In this document: piece by piece, positions 22,623-34,034 of the stretch | Position numbering within the stretch: the stretch's first letter is position 1 | How the letters are laid out: every line of letters begins with the position of its first letter | NCBI GenBank assembly: GCA_003254905.1 | Contig: QANU01056336.1 | Location: forward strand, 143,151-207,150 | Direction of reading: 5' to 3' | Source of the DNA: Nissolia schottii | Taxonomy: Eukaryota > Streptophyta > Magnoliopsida > Fabales > Fabaceae | DNA: 64,000 nucleotides | Position numbers and translations under genes: made by a program | Notes under the pieces: model-generated | Databases searched by the model: none | Told to the model about the DNA's origin: nothing | What the model saw: only the letters and a program-made list of their open reading frames with translations

Positions 22623-24886
22623 GGAAAAATAACATTTACACCCTCCTAAACTTTCACTCAGTTGTAAGTAGGTACCTTAAACTTTTAAAATTTTCAATTT
22701 AATCCTTAAATTTTTAATCACTTGCAAATAGCAACTATCAACCATCAAATCTCTCAACTACATTCTTATACTTTAATTTCCTTACAAAGAATCACCGAAA
22801 GTTATAAAAAATTTAATTAATTTCTTAAACTACAATAATTTCAAAATAAATGATTTTTTTATAAGAATTTTCAAATACAATGTTATTACTAAATGATTTA
22901 ACAAGATTTATGAGTATCAAGTATCAAGTATCAAAATCTCTACCATTTTTTTAAACAAATTTTTTCTTTATTTTCCCATCTAATGTTTTTAAAAATATTA
23001 ATACATTTCTAAATATTAAAATAAATCTTGTGAAAAAAATTAATTTAATTTACTTTGGTATTGCTCGTAAAGTATAAGAAAAAAATGTGATTATTTGATA
23101 ACTCTCTAATTTGAGTATTTTTTTTCTCATTTCCTATGTATCTTTAATAGGTTTCTAAAATATTTAGTTTAATTTGATATACTTCTAGGCATATATTAGG
23201 ATAGTTTGCATTTAGTAGAATGATTTAGGTTTTATTATTTTTATCTTTTTTTGGTAGTCTTTGAATTATTTTTAGAAAAATAAATTTTAAGATGATCAAT
23301 GAAGATAGGAAAAAGATAAATAATAAGATAGGAAAAAATATTTGAAGAAAAGATTTAGTTCAGAAAAAAAGAAGATAATTTAAATGCAATTTGGATAGAT
23401 TTGGGTGACGATATGGTGAAACTATTTTCATGTTGACTTTGTCATGTAATTTTCACCTTTGTGGAGGATGAATCTCGACTTAACTTCAACTATAAAGTTC
23501 TAGATCTTTCTCATATCTTTAATTAGAGACTTGGATTATCTCAATCAGACATACGTAGCAAAAGTCAATGTTGTCAAAATGTGTGTGGGAATCCGATCTT
23601 CAGCGTTTTATTTCACTTAAGTTTAGGTCCAACTTCTATAAATACAATCCCAATGACCCCAAAGGAAGGGAGAATCAAATTTGAAGAAGAGACAACGCTA
23701 GAGGTGCTAACTAAGGCCAGAGCGCCAATGCCCGGGTGCTATACGAGAGCTCTGCACCCTAACTCGCCGTTGACCATCGTTAGTCATCTATGGTATTGTT
23801 TTCTATGTTCTCTTCTCTTTTATCTTGTATTTTTCTTCTTCTATGTACTAAGTCCCTTGTTAAGGCATTGATGTAACCTATTGTGATGATGCTATTTTAA
23901 TCCATGCAGGTATTATTTAGTTTCTATTGATGCTTGTCAATATTTCTATATGTCTACACTTAATTACAATTGATTAAGTGGCCATTAATTGATTTGTTAT
24001 GTTGTCTTGCATGATAACTTGAGAGAGGGATTGCGAGAGTGATTCATAGGTATAGAAATCATAGATCTGAGAGGAGTAAACGCGACTTGTGTGGTTTTGT
24101 GAAGGGTAGAAAGTAAAACATTCACTCTTTGAATAGGTCTAGACCTCACTAAGAGATTAGGGGGGCTATCTAGAATAAAAGGGTTGTTTGACGTTGAGAG
24201 GGACTAACAACTAGTGACCCAGACCATTAATAAGCTCAATAGTTGACTATTTAATAATTGTATTAGGATAGTTGTGTGGGTTTGTCTATGAGCCAACCTA
24301 AGTCTAGAGTAGGTGAGTCAACAGTCCTAGTGTTCTTCCCATCTCTTGTTTTTCTTATCTTTTGTTTAATTGTTTATTTTATCCTTATTGTTATATCTTC
24401 AACCTCTTCTCTATCAGTTCAATTTAATAATTTGCTATTAATTAAAATCAAACATGTAATATTATCCTCATCGGTTCGACAACTCGAGTATTTATACTCA
24501 CTATTACTTGTACAAACTAGTGCACTTACTAGTATTGTAAAATTCACATTATTATTCTAAATCTATTGTTAAATATGTTTTTAAATAATATTTAATGAGA
24601 TAACAAAAGAGAAATTAAGAAACAATCCGTAAAAATTTTGACACGTAACACTCGTATATATCTTGTCACGTCATTTTCTATGATTTTTGATGGTAAACTA
24701 TATATAATTTGACATAAGGTTTAACTATGAGAATTATTGTAGTTTGAAGATATTTAAAGAGTTAATGGTTAGTGGTGGCTAATTACCAGTGAGTAAAATT
24801 TTAAGAGTTAAATTGAAATATTTAAAAGTTTGAGGAACCTACTTACAGTCGAGTAAAAGTTTATGCGGTGTCGATGCTAGTTACCC
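22623..24886. mobile_element. Mutator-like element (MULE), 2.26 kb, 9-bp TSD
   Basis: Terminal inverted repeats of about 150-220 bp: the left begins GGAAAAATAACATTTACACC, and the right reads GGGTAACTAGCATCGACACC inward from 24886. Both continue with (T/A)AAACTTT(C/T)ACTC..GTAAGTAGGT. The perfect 9-bp direct repeat AAAATAAAA flanks it (22614-22622, 24887-24895), the size typical of Mutator insertions, though this one is low-complexity. No transposase frame is visible, so the element is non-autonomous and has filled with other DNA (see 23580-24540). Confidence 0.75.
23580..24540 (+). mobile_element. LTR-retrotransposon LTR/leader-derived segment inside the MULE
   Basis: The centre of the MULE contains a TATAAATA box (23638-23645) and a transcript-leader-like stretch including CCCTTGTTAAGGCATTGATG and TAACCTATTGTGATGATGCT (about 23850-23900). 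A segment ending with CATCGGTTCGACAACTCGAG (24468-24487) and TTGTACAAACTAGTGCACTT follows. This order resembles LTR-plus-leader DNA of legume LTR retrotransposons as I remember it. It is probably retroelement DNA captured by, or inserted into, the MULE. No LTR ends or TSD were found, so its limits are approximate. Confidence 0.4.
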
Positions 24887-25034
24887 AAAATAAAAATAGT
24901 AGTAGTATTATTTTTTTTTTTGAAGAGAGACTTGTAAATTTTCAATGTCATTAGATGTGTTAAAAACATAAAAACTTGTTACTTTTGTTTTCTTAATCAA
25001 TGCCCTTAACAAAATCTAATATTAAAATAGTATA

Positions 25035-25333
25035 TTCTCTTTGTCCATAAACAAATAAGTGTCTTTTATGCCAAAAAAATTATCCACAAATAAATGTTAT
25101 TTTAAAACTTTAAGGTATTAATTATTATTATTATTATTATTATTCCTCTAATTTTACTATTGTTCTATCTCACATATTTATCATTGGTTGAGAGAGAATT
25201 TAATAGAAAGAGATAATTTGAGAAAAATGAAAAAGAGTAATTTTGAAAAATTAGCATAAATTTTTTATAATACTAATAATTTTTTTAATAAATGTGTAAA
25301 AACTTTTAAAAAGAACTTATTTTAAAGAGTGAG
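25035..25333. mobile_element. Stowaway-like MITE
   Basis: The left end TTCTCTTTGTCCATAAACAA and the right end (CTCACTCTTTAAAATAAG on the - strand) are decayed inverted copies of the CTCCCT-type Stowaway terminus. TA flanks both sides (25033-25034, 25334-25335). An (ATT)n microsatellite lies inside at about 25120-25144. It is non-coding. Confidence 0.5.
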
Positions 25334-25860
25334 TATGATTGAAACAACAGGCAAAACAACACGTGGCCATATACCATGAAATTCACGACTCCGAAGTTAA
25401 AAAAGGGAAAGTGAAAAACGTGAGGAGTTAATTTGCTTGTGACAGAGTTACTAGGAGTAGTAGTACTTAAGGAAAAATTCTAAAAATAAAATATGCAAAA
25501 ATATTCATTCTACTGAATCATTTGTAAAGTAATTTTAAAAATGAATCATTTTTATAACAAAAAAAATCATTTAAATTGATTCTCATATTAATATTTTTTT
25601 TCTTTTTATTATTTTTTATAAAAAATTCGATTTAAATAACTTCTTCGTACTCATCCCTCTTTTTTTTCTCTCTCTCACATCACATCCAAAACCCCTCTCC
25701 TTCTCTTTATTTTTCTTTTCATCCTTTTCTCTCTCTCCCATGTCAAATTTTAAATCAACTATGACCCCCTCCCTCTCTTTATTTTTCTTTTCAGGGTATA
25801 GTATTTTTAAAAAAATTTGTAGTGTTATATGAATTTATTTATTGGGTAAAACATTGTGTT

Positions 25861-27353
25861 CACAACGCAAAAATGGAATAATAGCAACGCTCGTTTCGCA
25901 GTAAATAGTTAGAAATGCTGTTGGTTAACATTCAACGGCAGTTTGAGGCAACTACTTTCGGTTACTATTGACTTGGCAGCGGTTCTCCTATGAATTGGTG
26001 CCAATCAAGTCAATCTGCAACACTTTTAGTGCACAATTGCCACCGATTTGAAAATAAAAATTTTAAAAAACCAAGAAAAGGGAAAAGACCATAATTATTT
26101 CTTCCAGAAAGTCCCTATTTCATAGCCACACACAACCACAAAAGCTTCATCGCCTCACAACCACCACTCAGCAGCGATGCCTAACCACTCTCACGCACTA
26201 CGCTCTTATGTTGTTTGTCGACGATCTACCATCTCAATGGCGACCACTTGTGTGTCTGGTATTTGTGCCCCGATTTTTTCTTCTCCCTTGTCAACCATGT
26301 ATTTGTGCCCTAATCTTTTCCTCTTTTGTTCAAGTTAAGGTTGAACGATGGAGCTCATGGACACTCATATATGCAATTCCCCTACCTTTCCTCTTTCATT
26401 CATGTATTTTCTTTTCTTCATTCATATATATTTATCTTTTTAATTAAATTTTTTTTAATTTTTGGTGAATTACATTGCATATTGAGTTTTATATTTGTAT
26501 TGAGTTTTCATTGGAATCAATTGGTTTTGTTTCTCTCTAGACATGTAAATAACATTCTAAACATTAATTTAAAGCTCCTTTTCCTTGTGTAACTACATTG
26601 TGGAATAAGCATTTCTTATTTTGCACTTGAAGGCATTAGAAATGAGAAGCTGCAGTGGTTTTTATATCCTATAAAGGAGCACCCAAGTGAGCTAAAGCTT
26701 TTTGCAACGAAGTCCCTCCTTCCTTCGATTGCGTGGTAAACCCTTTCGATCTACTACTCTATCCCCTCACTTAATAGTTTGTGAATTGAAAAAAAAAATG
26801 GATCTTAATCTCAAATCACAGATCAAGGCACTTGCATGCTCTCAAATTAACCCTTCAATTCATTAGATGCTTAATTCTGTGAATTGTCAATTCTCTAATT
26901 TCACTTGAAAGGAAAATTTAGACTTTTTTCTTTCTTTCTTTTCCCTTAATGTTTAGTTCAAATCCTTTTTTATTTACAATATCTATATGTCTATGCTATG
27001 ATTGAAAATGAGCAATGGCTCAATACTTTAAGAGTTTAATGTGTGTTGATGCGCTTAGATTCTGACATTAATGTAAGAGCAGAAAGGTCTCATGCCAATG
27101 CCTCTGCTCAAAACAAACGCATGCAAGTTTGAATACGATGGAATATGGCTATGATTTTATCTTCATATTAGTTGTTATGTGGCCTTTTATGAGGTTGTTA
27201 CTTATTCATCTTGATCTCTTATTTGACTTATTCAAAGCAAATTCAATGTTATAAGCAAGTCACTTGGTTTGTTAGGTTTAATGTTTTGGGTTGTTATTAT
27301 GCATAGGTACATATTTTTTTGTTTTTTCTTTTTTTTTTTTGAAGAAGGAAAAG

Positions 27354-27388
<35 letters not shown>

Positions 27389-28159
27389 GAAGGGTTATGT
27401 GGTTGTTGTTTTGATTAGAGTTGGTATAAGGAATTGGAGAAGAGTAAGAGAAGTATATAAGATGGGCATAAGGGAGTTGTGTTAAGTGGAACACTTAATT
27501 GATGGGGTAGAAACTACAATGACAAGCCTTAATGAGATATAACAGGGGGAAAAAGGAGGTTCTTATTACTGTTGCAGCTTTCATAATTTTGTGGTTTAAT
27601 TTTATACTAGTCTTATTCATTTTGTTTTCTCATTTATTGACATTCTCGTGAATCAATGCAGTTTATGCCCGTAGTTGTTTAATTGATTAATTGTACTCAA
27701 GTGAATCTAATGTCAGTTGGATCCTCACATTGACTTTTAGTAGCTACATTCACTACCATGTAGGTGAAACATTCTGATTCTGCGAGTACCAGTGGTCAAG
27801 TAGAGATATAATAACAAGCCAATTATGAAAATTTTCCCACACATATACTTATCAGCAGTTAAAAATTGCCATGAATGATTTTTGTTCCTCATGTTATACA
27901 TAGCGACGGTTCAGAACTGCCACAAAGAACTTAATTATGACAGCGGTTCTCAGACCACTGCAAAATACATTTAAGATCCCAAGAAACGGATAGCGACGGT
28001 TCCAAACTGCCACAAATTATTTTGCCGCGGTCATTCTATCAGTTGCAATAAACCATCACAAAACGACTTGGCGACGCTCGAGATTACAGAAAATGAGTTG
28101 TCACATAATGCATTTAGTGGCGGTTTGAACCGCCACAAATTGACATTTTTGGTGTGGTG
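25861..28159. mobile_element. Non-autonomous CACTA element nested in the MULE
   Basis: The left end CACAACGCAAAAATGG and the inverted right end CACCACACCAAAAATG are near matches to the CACTACACCAAAAATG-type terminus. The 3-bp duplication GTT flanks both ends (25858-25860, 28160-28162), as expected for CACTA. Subterminal motifs of the form GCGACGGTT..AACTGCCAC repeat at both sides (about 25890-26050 and 27830-28140), including the perfect GGCGGTTTGAACCGCC at 28121-28136. The interior has a (GA)n microsatellite (27356-27384) and short Phe-rich open frames but no recognisable transposase. Confidence 0.85.
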
Positions 28160-28198
28160 GTTGACTCGCATTTAATTTGCTATTGGATGAGATTTTAA

Positions 28199-28475
28199 TG
28201 AGCTCACAACTCAATAGAATCTTGTTTAATAATAGATAAAGTGTGAAATTAATTCCATTTTGTGTATTTTTTTCCACACCATTATAATGCACTAAAATCT
28301 CTAAGAGCCTAGTTTTTTTATTAAATCTCTAATTCCGTCTTGAATTTTTTTTCACCATTATAATACTATTATAAATCACACCTCAGTAAAATCTTGTTTA
28401 ACAATAGATAAAGTGTAAAAGTAATTTTGTCTTGTGTATTTTCTTTTTCCATTATAATATATTAAAATGTCTATT
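28199..28475. repeat. Direct duplication of about 100 bp within the MULE right arm
   Basis: Two copies about 176 bp apart share AATCTTGTTTAAYAATAGATAAAGTGT, CTTGTGTATTTT and CCATTATAATGYA segments (28199-28305 and 28374-28475). Both carry CACA-rich flanks. This is non-coding DNA. Confidence 0.55.
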
Positions 28476-28934
28476 AACTCCTAACTCATTTTTTTTCCTC
28501 TAAATCACACAAAAAACCTAAACATTCGTACACATTACAAATGAGCATGCGCATCTATTTATAGATTTAATTTTGGACACAATACAAAGAAGTCAATTTT
28601 AATTGACTTCCAATTAAAAAAAAAATTGGGTTACACATGAGTCGATTTAAATCAACTCTCTTTATAATGAAAATGGTTCATTTTGGGAAAAACTTTAAAA
28701 CGGTTCATTTTGAGAATGAGTATTTTTCCATATTTTATTTTGGAAATTTTTCCTAGTACTTAACGATTTAACTTATGCCATATTTGCTGAGTAAACATTA
28801 AAATTATTTCAACTTATTTTTTAACATGGATTTTAATTTAATTAATTGATATTTAAATATTAATTTATTTCTTAAGCTAATAACTATTTTGTATCATACA
28901 AAATTAAATTAATGTAACTTTTTTAAATAAAAAA

Positions 28935-29430
28935 AAAGAGGTCAAAATACATTTTTAGTTTTACTATTATTCATGTATATCCTTCTAGCCTTTGAAAAAT
29001 TCAATTGGTTTCCTACATTTTTAATGTTTGTCATTTTGGTCCCTACTTTTAAATTGCTACCAATATGATCCTCCATTTAATCATTTACATTTTAAATTAA
29101 TATTAAATTATCCATTTTTTCACTTATGATCTAATTAATTAGCCTTTAACTTTAAGTCTCGTTTAACCTCCAAATGCTTCGAATTAGTTTTTGAATTCTT
29201 TACTAAAGTTGTAATTTTTTTTTCCTTAAAATAATATATATTTTGGCTCAAATAAATTTGAGGTAAGAAAGTTATATTTCAATCTTTGTCTCAAGTCTAA
29301 GAGGACAAAAATAATAACGATTTCGAATATATTTAATAGACTAATTTTTTTTTCTTGACATGGAATTGAATTTTTCAAAAGCACCAAAGTGAATTTTAGG
29401 GAACCAAAAATTAAAGTAATTTAGAAAAGA
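28935..29430. mobile_element. Possible MITE with diverged inverted ends
   Basis: The left stretch contains CCTTTGAAAAATTCAATTGG, and the right stretch on the - strand contains GCTTTTGAAAAATTCAATTC. Outer parts have the phrase CATTTTTAGTT versus TTAATTTTTGGTT. The GGTCAAAATACATTTTTAG start is typical of non-coding MULE-type repeats. No flanking duplication was recognised. Confidence 0.35.
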
Positions 29431-29644
29431 AAACTAAAGAAACATACATACGCAAAACTACATATTTAGTGTATTTTGTTTTTTAAATGACCAATTTGAA
29501 GCTTTGCCATAGTATTTTAAAAGAAATATATTATTGTTATATCCAAAAAAATTGATATTTAGTGTACACTACACAGATAAATAAATATTATAAAATAAAA
29601 AAATATTTTAAAATAAAAAATAAATATTATTACTAAACATTTAT

Positions 29645-30373
29645 ACACATATATATAAATATATATATATATATAAATATATGTGTATAAAAATATATAT
29701 ATATATATATCAAATATTAATCATTTTTGTGATTAATAATATTTATTTTTTTACTTTATAATATTTATTTCTTACCTTGTAAGGTTCCCAATGCGTCAGT
29801 TCTTGTGAGTGGAGAAACAGCTTTGTGAAATCTGAGTACGAGGGAAATCTGCGTTTGCCTTGGAATGCATGACACATGCGAAGCATTACACACACATTTC
29901 TCTCAAGATTGGTAACTGGCGGTTGAGAAGGTTGAAAACAGTGAACACATACATATAATAGTGTTGAGTGTCTTGGCTTCTTAACAAAAACAAACCCCCC
30001 TTTGTAACCACTTTGGTGTTTTTCCAATTTTTTATATGCTTCAGGTTGCGCTGAATGTGAGTACTCTGGGTTTAGTGAGGCACAAATTGAGTTAAATGTC
30101 ACATTTTGATAAAAAAATCTCAAGACATTGAGTTTATAGGTATTCCCAAATATATACTCTTCACTTAATCCAAATTTCATCGATGTGAGATTTTGACATT
30201 CACACTTGAAACACAACAATCTTCCTCTTGAGTGTGAGGCCCAACATCGGTATGTTTCCCCCTCAAAAGAAGCTTCTTCTCACGGCAAACACAAATCATT
30301 GGATCAACCACCAAACTCAATTGCAAATATTGTGAGGAAATTTCAGGACAGATTCAAACCATCAGCTACCATT
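29645..30373. other. (AT)n tract and unassigned open frame
   Basis: An (AT)-rich palindromic microsatellite lies at 29645-29712. On the - strand, 30219-29743 is open for 158 codons but has no recognisable domain and no gene-like flanks. It follows directly after the copia LTR, with a TGTTGGGCCTCACACTCAAG / ATCTCACATCG phrase (about 30250-30175, - strand) that resembles the start of an LTR. I do not call it a gene. Confidence 0.35.
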
Positions 30374-30893
30374 TGTTAAAAATTGAACTAATTTTTAATG
30401 TGGAAAATCCCAATGAGAATGACAAAAAATCACGAGACCTAGTTCAAAAAAATTTTCACTATGAAATATCAATGAGTACAGCAAAAGAGTTCCACGAAAG
30501 AAATCTCAAAGACGAAAGTCTACTTACTATTAAAAAGGGTAGAATAAATAATAGACCAACACTCTCAAAAGACCCACACAAGATAAAAGCAGTACGACCA
30601 AATAAGAGATAAAAATAGTTTGAGATTACCAGATAAACACCCACAATATTTGGAATAAGCGGTTGAAGTCACGTTAAAAACAGAGCACAAAATAGTACTC
30701 AATAAATATTAGAACAAGCCAAAATATTTCCAAAACGAAACTGACTGCATTGAAGGCATCGGTACTGCATTGTTCGATGTGCAACTGTGTTGTATGCTAT
30801 GCATATATGCATTCAATGCAGCATATCTCTGACGACGACGACGATGACGATGATGAGAGTTGGGCCCAATTTGATAGAGGCCCTAACACAACA
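30374..30893 (-). mobile_element. 3' LTR of copia element, 520 bp
   Basis: On the - strand the LTR starts TGTTGTGTTAGGGCC at 30893 and ends ATTTTTAACA at 30374, so it has the TG...CA / TGTT...AACA termini. It follows directly after a purine-rich tract (GGCGGGGGAGTT on the - strand, 30905-30894), the second-strand primer site, and the RNase H end of the coding remnant. A (GAC/GAT)n run lies near 30832-30856. No 5' LTR partner is in the window. Confidence 0.75.
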
Positions 30894-32396
30894 AACTCCC
30901 CCGCCAAATCAAGTGGGGACAATTGTCAAACTGACAATAAGTCAACAATCTTCAAACTTCTCTCGCGATAAACTTAGTCATCACGTTTGAACCATTATCA
31001 TATGTGTGAACCTTTTCAAGCTCCATCACCTTAGAATCCAAACCATCACGTATCCAATGATACTGAACATCAATATGCTTAGATCTATCATGGAAAGTGA
31101 AATTCTTGGCAAGATGCATAGCACTTTGGCTATCGCAAAATAAAATATACCTCTGTTGAGTAAAACCAAGTTCTTAGACAAATTTCTTTATCCAAAGCAA
31201 CTCTTTGCAAGCTTCGGTAATAGCAATGAACTCAGCCTCAGTTGTGGACAATGCAGCACACTTTTGTAACTTAGACTGTCAGGCCACAACTTCCCCTGCA
31301 AAGTTGATTAAATAACTAGAAATAGACTTCCTGGAATCAATATCCCCTACCATGTTTGAATTAGTATAACTACAAAAAACAGGTTTATCAATCCCAAATC
31401 AAAGCTTCAAATTAGAAGTGTCATCGGAGTATCTCAAAATCCACTTCACAGCTTTCCAATGCTCAATACCAAGATTGGAAAGAAAATGATTGACAACACC
31501 AAATGCATGAGCTATATTAAGCCTAGTGCAAACCATTGCATACATCAAACTCCCTACTGCAGAAGCATAAGGAATACGCTGGATGTATTCTTTTTCTTTA
31601 TCACTAGAAGGAGACTATTTAGTGCTAAGCCTAAAGTGTGTAGCTAGAGGAGTGCTTACCACTTTAGCTCTATCCAAATGAAACCGTTGAAGTGCATTAT
31701 CAATGTACCTCTCTTGAGACAACCACAACTTCTTGGCTTCTCGATCACGAGTAATGTGCATGCCAAGAATTTGTCTTGTTAGTCCCAAGTCTTTCATCGC
31801 AAAAGACTTGCTAATCTCCTTTGTCAACTTGTCAACTCTAGAGACATTATGATCAACAATTAACATGTCATCAACATAGATCAATAAAATGATGAAGTTA
31901 TTATTGGAGAATTTTTGTACAAAAACACAATGGTCAAAAGTAGTCTTCTTAAATCCTTGTTGGATCATAACTGACTCAAACTTCTTGTACCATTGCCTCA
32001 AGGCACCCATACAAACTTTTCTTCAACTTGAAAACATAATCTTCTTTACCTTTCACTATGAAACCTTTAGGTTTCTCCATGTAAATTTCTTCTTCCAAAT
32101 CACCATAAAGGAATGTGGTTTTCGTATTCATTTACTCAAGCTCTAAATCAAGACTGGTTGTCAAACCAAGAACAACTACCATGGATGACATTTTAACAAT
32201 GAGAAAAAATATCTCGTCAAAGTCAATACCCTTCCTCTGATGGTATCCCTTGATAACTAATCATGCTTTATATCGTGGAACGTAACCATTCTCTTCAATC
32301 TTCAATCTGTATACCCATCGATTCTCCAAAACTTTCTTGTCCTTGGGCAACTTGACTAGCTCAAAAGTATGGTTATCAAGCAATAATTTCATATCA
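30894..32396 (-). pseudogene. Ty1/copia reverse transcriptase-RNase H remnant (dead, 5'-truncated)
   Basis: Homology begins abruptly near 32396 with NHTFELVKLPKDKKVLENRW, the N-terminal part of copia reverse transcriptase. It continues through IYVDDMLIV (31881-31855, the catalytic YVDD) and KSFAMKDLG (about 31811-31785). RNase H follows, with TTEAEFIAITEACKELLW and LFCDSQSAMHLAKN (about 31250-31110), ending near 30960. At least seven in-frame stops are present, and one small deletion near 32010 shifts the frame. Gag, protease, integrase and the 5' LTR are absent. The order reverse transcriptase-RNase H-polypurine tract-LTR is the normal copia 3' end. It cannot be active. Confidence 0.92.
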
Positions 32397-33115
32397 CCAG
32401 AACAAAAGAAGCTGGAACCCGAGGACGTATTGGATTCAGACCTGAAACTGCTTGCTCTCAGCTCCATAGCTGAAACCACCCACACAAGGGCTTAGATTGG
32501 GGGACAAGGTTGTTTACCCCTCACAAATCTAACCCTCATATTCCCCATTTTTTCCCTTTCCTTCCACTTTTCCTTCATTTTCCTTCTTTCATTCCTCAAG
32601 TTTCAAAGCAAGTTTACGAACCCATAATCTCATCTTTCTCATGTTCATTTCTTATGAATTTAAACATGTTTATCAAAACGTTTTAAATCACTATTCTTTC
32701 TTAGTTCTCTCTATGAATTCCTAGGTGATGAGTATTCACTATTATATCATTCAATCACGTATCATCACATTAGTGTGCACGAGTATTTGACCCTACATTC
32801 ATTATCTCAAAAATCCAACGTATAATAAAATCTTATGAGACTAATATGCAAGTTTTTTACACTAATAACACATCAAAATTATTTTGTTACATATAACTCT
32901 ACATCTGTGCGGTCAAGCAAAGATAAATTTGATAAACATTTCAAACAGACTTAACCAAAAATATTTTGTATGATCTGATAACAACAACATAAAAATTAAA
33001 AAGATTAGAATGAGAATATGTCATGCATGCGCCATCATAGAGACAGAGTTATGGTCTATATGGTATACAAGGTTCGGGTAGGGGGTGTTAAAATTAAAGC
33101 TTGTGAAGGAGTAGT
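32397..33115. other. Non-coding, possible Ty3 3'-UTR remnant
   Basis: No gene. The phrase TTCGGGTAGGGGGTGTTA (33073-33090) looks like a polypurine tract followed by the TGTTA start of an LTR, and the pyrimidine-rich stretch 32540-32600 may be untranslated retroelement DNA. This is a weak call; only the junction motif supports it. Confidence 0.25.
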
Positions 33116-33466
33116 AATGTGATTCTGCGAAGTTCTGTAAAAGCAATAGAAAAAGCTTTTGATGATATTCGTCTCTTTCACCCTATGGCTGTTGGTGCCT
33201 TCCCTTCAAAGTTGATCATACTGGAATCTCCATTATTCCCTCCCTGCATATGATGTGATGTGCCTCTGGAATATTATTATTGCTTATTTTAGTAGTTTTT
33301 TTCTTTTGCTGTCGTGTCACTTAAACAAACAAAGCAGTTTCAATTTCTTGATTGCAAGTCAAACAAATAGTTCGTGAATGGCTGCTTAACGCGTTTGCGT
33401 GCAAACCTGAATTTTACATCTTTTTCACAATTGAAACTACTTAGTAATTAAACATATAAATTATTG

Positions 33467-33499
<33 letters not shown>

Positions 33500-33528
33500 T
33501 GTATGTATATATGTATGTATTGCTTTTT

Positions 33529-33746
33529 AAAACAAGTAATCTCTCTACCAACGTGAGTTGGTCCAAGTGGTAAGCGGCTTGGTATCGCTTAAGCAAGGTC
33601 CCGAGTTTGAGACCTTGTGTATGCAGTTATCCCCGCTGGAAGACTCACCTGTCATAACCAGGTGCGCGACCTGGGTCAATCCAGATTAGTCAAGGCTAAG
33701 CCTTGGATACCGGACAGCCAACCTAAAAAAAAACAAGTAATCTCTC
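33529..33746 (+). mobile_element. tRNA-derived SINE with perfect 17-bp TSD
   Basis: The element body is 33546-33729. It has a pol III A-box-like GTTGGTCCAAGTGG (33557-33570) and a B-box-like GAGTTTGAGACC (33603-33614) at tRNA-like spacing, then a unique body with GGTGCGCGACCTGGGTCAAT, and ends in a 9-A run (the last A shared with the TSD). The 17-bp sequence AAAACAAGTAATCTCTC flanks it exactly on both sides (33529-33545, 33730-33746), as made by LINE-driven target-primed insertion. The intact duplication means the insertion is fairly young. It lies just after a (TA)n microsatellite (33470-33496). Confidence 0.92.
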
Positions 33747-34034
33747 ATCGAAACAGGTATCCACTCAATTGTGGCATTTCCAAATTGAAAATACTAGATT
33801 ACGGTTGATGTTGTGTCTACGTGAGAGTGTTGTGTTATAAAAGAGAAAGGCATTATCGATATATTAACATAAATAATAGTGTAGCCTATTATAATGGAAC
33901 TTATCTCATTTTCTCTCTCATCACATGAATATGAGAGAATTTGAGAGAACCCAAATCTCTTTTATCAACTTTTAATCCATTCGTCATAAAAAATAAAAAA
34001 TAAAAAACTCCAAACACTTTAGAGTAAAATGTTT

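Larger units (their letters stand above)
25471..28753. mobile_element. MULE, 3.28 kb, with perfect 10-bp flanking repeat
   Basis: Long inverted ends: left from 25471 (GGAAAAATTCTAAAAATAAA), right reading inward from 28753 (GGAAAAATTTCCAAAATAAA). They remain similar for about 130 bp (ATATTCATTCT..., TTTAAATTGATTCTCAT). The perfect repeat TAGTACTTAA flanks it at 25461-25470 and 28754-28763; Mutator elements usually make 9 bp. The inner 25861-28159 is a separate CACTA insertion, so the MULE itself was only about 1 kb. No transposase is visible, so it was moved in trans. Confidence 0.85.

Noticed and set aside
29743..30219. 158-codon minus-strand frame as a host gene
   Set aside because: No domain, no gene-like composition, and it lies between an LTR and an AT microsatellite; probably chance or old repeat DNA.
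30374..30374. AATGGTAGCTGATGG beyond the copia LTR as a primer-binding site of a second element
   Set aside because: It has only partial likeness to the initiator-Met primer site, and no gag-like sequence follows on that strand.
33557..33614. Genuine tRNA gene
   Set aside because: A- and B-box-like motifs are present but there is no cloverleaf, and the perfect target duplications with A-tail show a SINE.
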